In this document: piece after piece, positions 21,560 through 21,621 of the stretch | Layout: the number at the start of each line of letters is the position of its first letter | How positions within the stretch are numbered: position 1 is the first letter of the stretch | Source: a virus | DNA: 21,621 bases | IMG/VR virus record: IMGVR_UViG_3300045440_000047 | Span: 1 to 21,621 of that record | Strand: one strand, 5' to 3' | Made by a program: the position numbers and the translations under genes | The notes under the pieces: model-generated | What the model was told of the DNA's origin: nothing | Seen by the model: only the letters and a program-made list of their open reading frames with translations | Databases searched by the model: none

Positions 21560-21621
21560 ATGACAGCCATCATTTTCCCAACAGCTCCAACAGACGGGCA
21601 GGAATACACCGAAAACGGCAT
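21560..21621 (+). CDS. Start of a further tail-fibre/structural gene (3' partial)
   Basis: Only the first 20 codons are in the window: MTAIIFPTAPTDGQEYTENG. The phrase FPTxPTxGQxYTxNG is characteristic of phage fibre and virion proteins that continue with a W-x-W-x-G type beta unit. It follows the tail spike, so it is probably another fibre or fibre-assembly component. No Shine-Dalgarno precedes the ATG (ccatttaattc). The rest of the gene is outside the window, so length and domains are unknown. Confidence 0.65.
   Translation, partial: MTAIIFPTAPTDGQEYTENG

Noticed and set aside
1-21621. tRNA genes, CRISPR arrays, insertion sequences, integrase or attachment sites
   Set aside because: Nothing of the kind was seen by reading. 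Only one gap exceeds 100 bases (14695-14848), and it has no cloverleaf, no repeat-spacer pattern and no transposase remnants.

Overview
This window is almost entirely phage structural and packaging DNA, with every convincing gene on the plus strand. It holds 18 genes I accept: 16 complete, one cut by the left edge and one cut by the right edge. The content points to a short-tailed (podovirus-like) virus. There is a portal, scaffold, SU10-type major capsid protein, head-tail adaptor, a probable tail nozzle, three probable internal/ejection proteins, tail fibres and a tail spike, and both terminase subunits. I see no tape measure, tail tube or sheath. No replication, lysis or integration genes are visible, so nothing here says whether the phage is temperate. 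The host cannot be read directly. No start codon has a convincing well-placed Shine-Dalgarno sequence, which suggests a host group that relies little on SD (Bacteroidota or Verrucomicrobiota, for example), but this is inference.

Layout. Positions 2-1321: 3' part of a beta-propeller-like nozzle/stabilisation protein. 1326-1856: small fibre-like protein. 1878-2930, 2947-4509 and 4509-9797: three proteins of 350, 520 and 1762 aa that sit where T7 keeps its internal virion (ejectosome) proteins gp14, gp15 and gp16. The largest carries an HExxH metallopeptidase motif and several 'polyvalent' modules. 9794-10444 and 10441-12039: small and large terminase. 12052-12330: small unknown. 12327-14384: portal. 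14381-14590 and 14587-14694: two tiny proteins, the second only 35 aa with the phage motif GKGSxPRP. The 4509-14694 stretch is tightly packed, mostly through ATGA or TAATG overlaps, and ends at a clear intrinsic terminator (14708-14740).

A 154-base intergenic region (14695-14848) then carries the terminator, a palindrome, a possible promoter and a 3-codon upstream ORF. The second transcription block follows: scaffold (14849-15877), major capsid protein (15890-16879), a small beta-rich head protein (16915-17364), a 66-base spacer with strong alternative hairpins, a 94-aa unknown (17431-17715), head-tail adaptor (17725-18414), a short fibre protein (18419-18793), a 902-aa tail spike (18798-21506), a 15-codon mini-ORF, and the start of another fibre-type gene (21560 onward).

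Read as a circle, the order (TerS, TerL, portal, scaffold, capsid, adaptor, fibres, nozzle, three internal proteins, back to TerS) is close to the T7 morphogenesis order, with fibre genes moved. The most interesting object is the 1762-aa protein: an apparent DNA-ejection protein whose enzymatic cargo is a metallopeptidase plus exchangeable C-terminal modules joined at repeated RYLPE junctions, one of which looks recently swapped.
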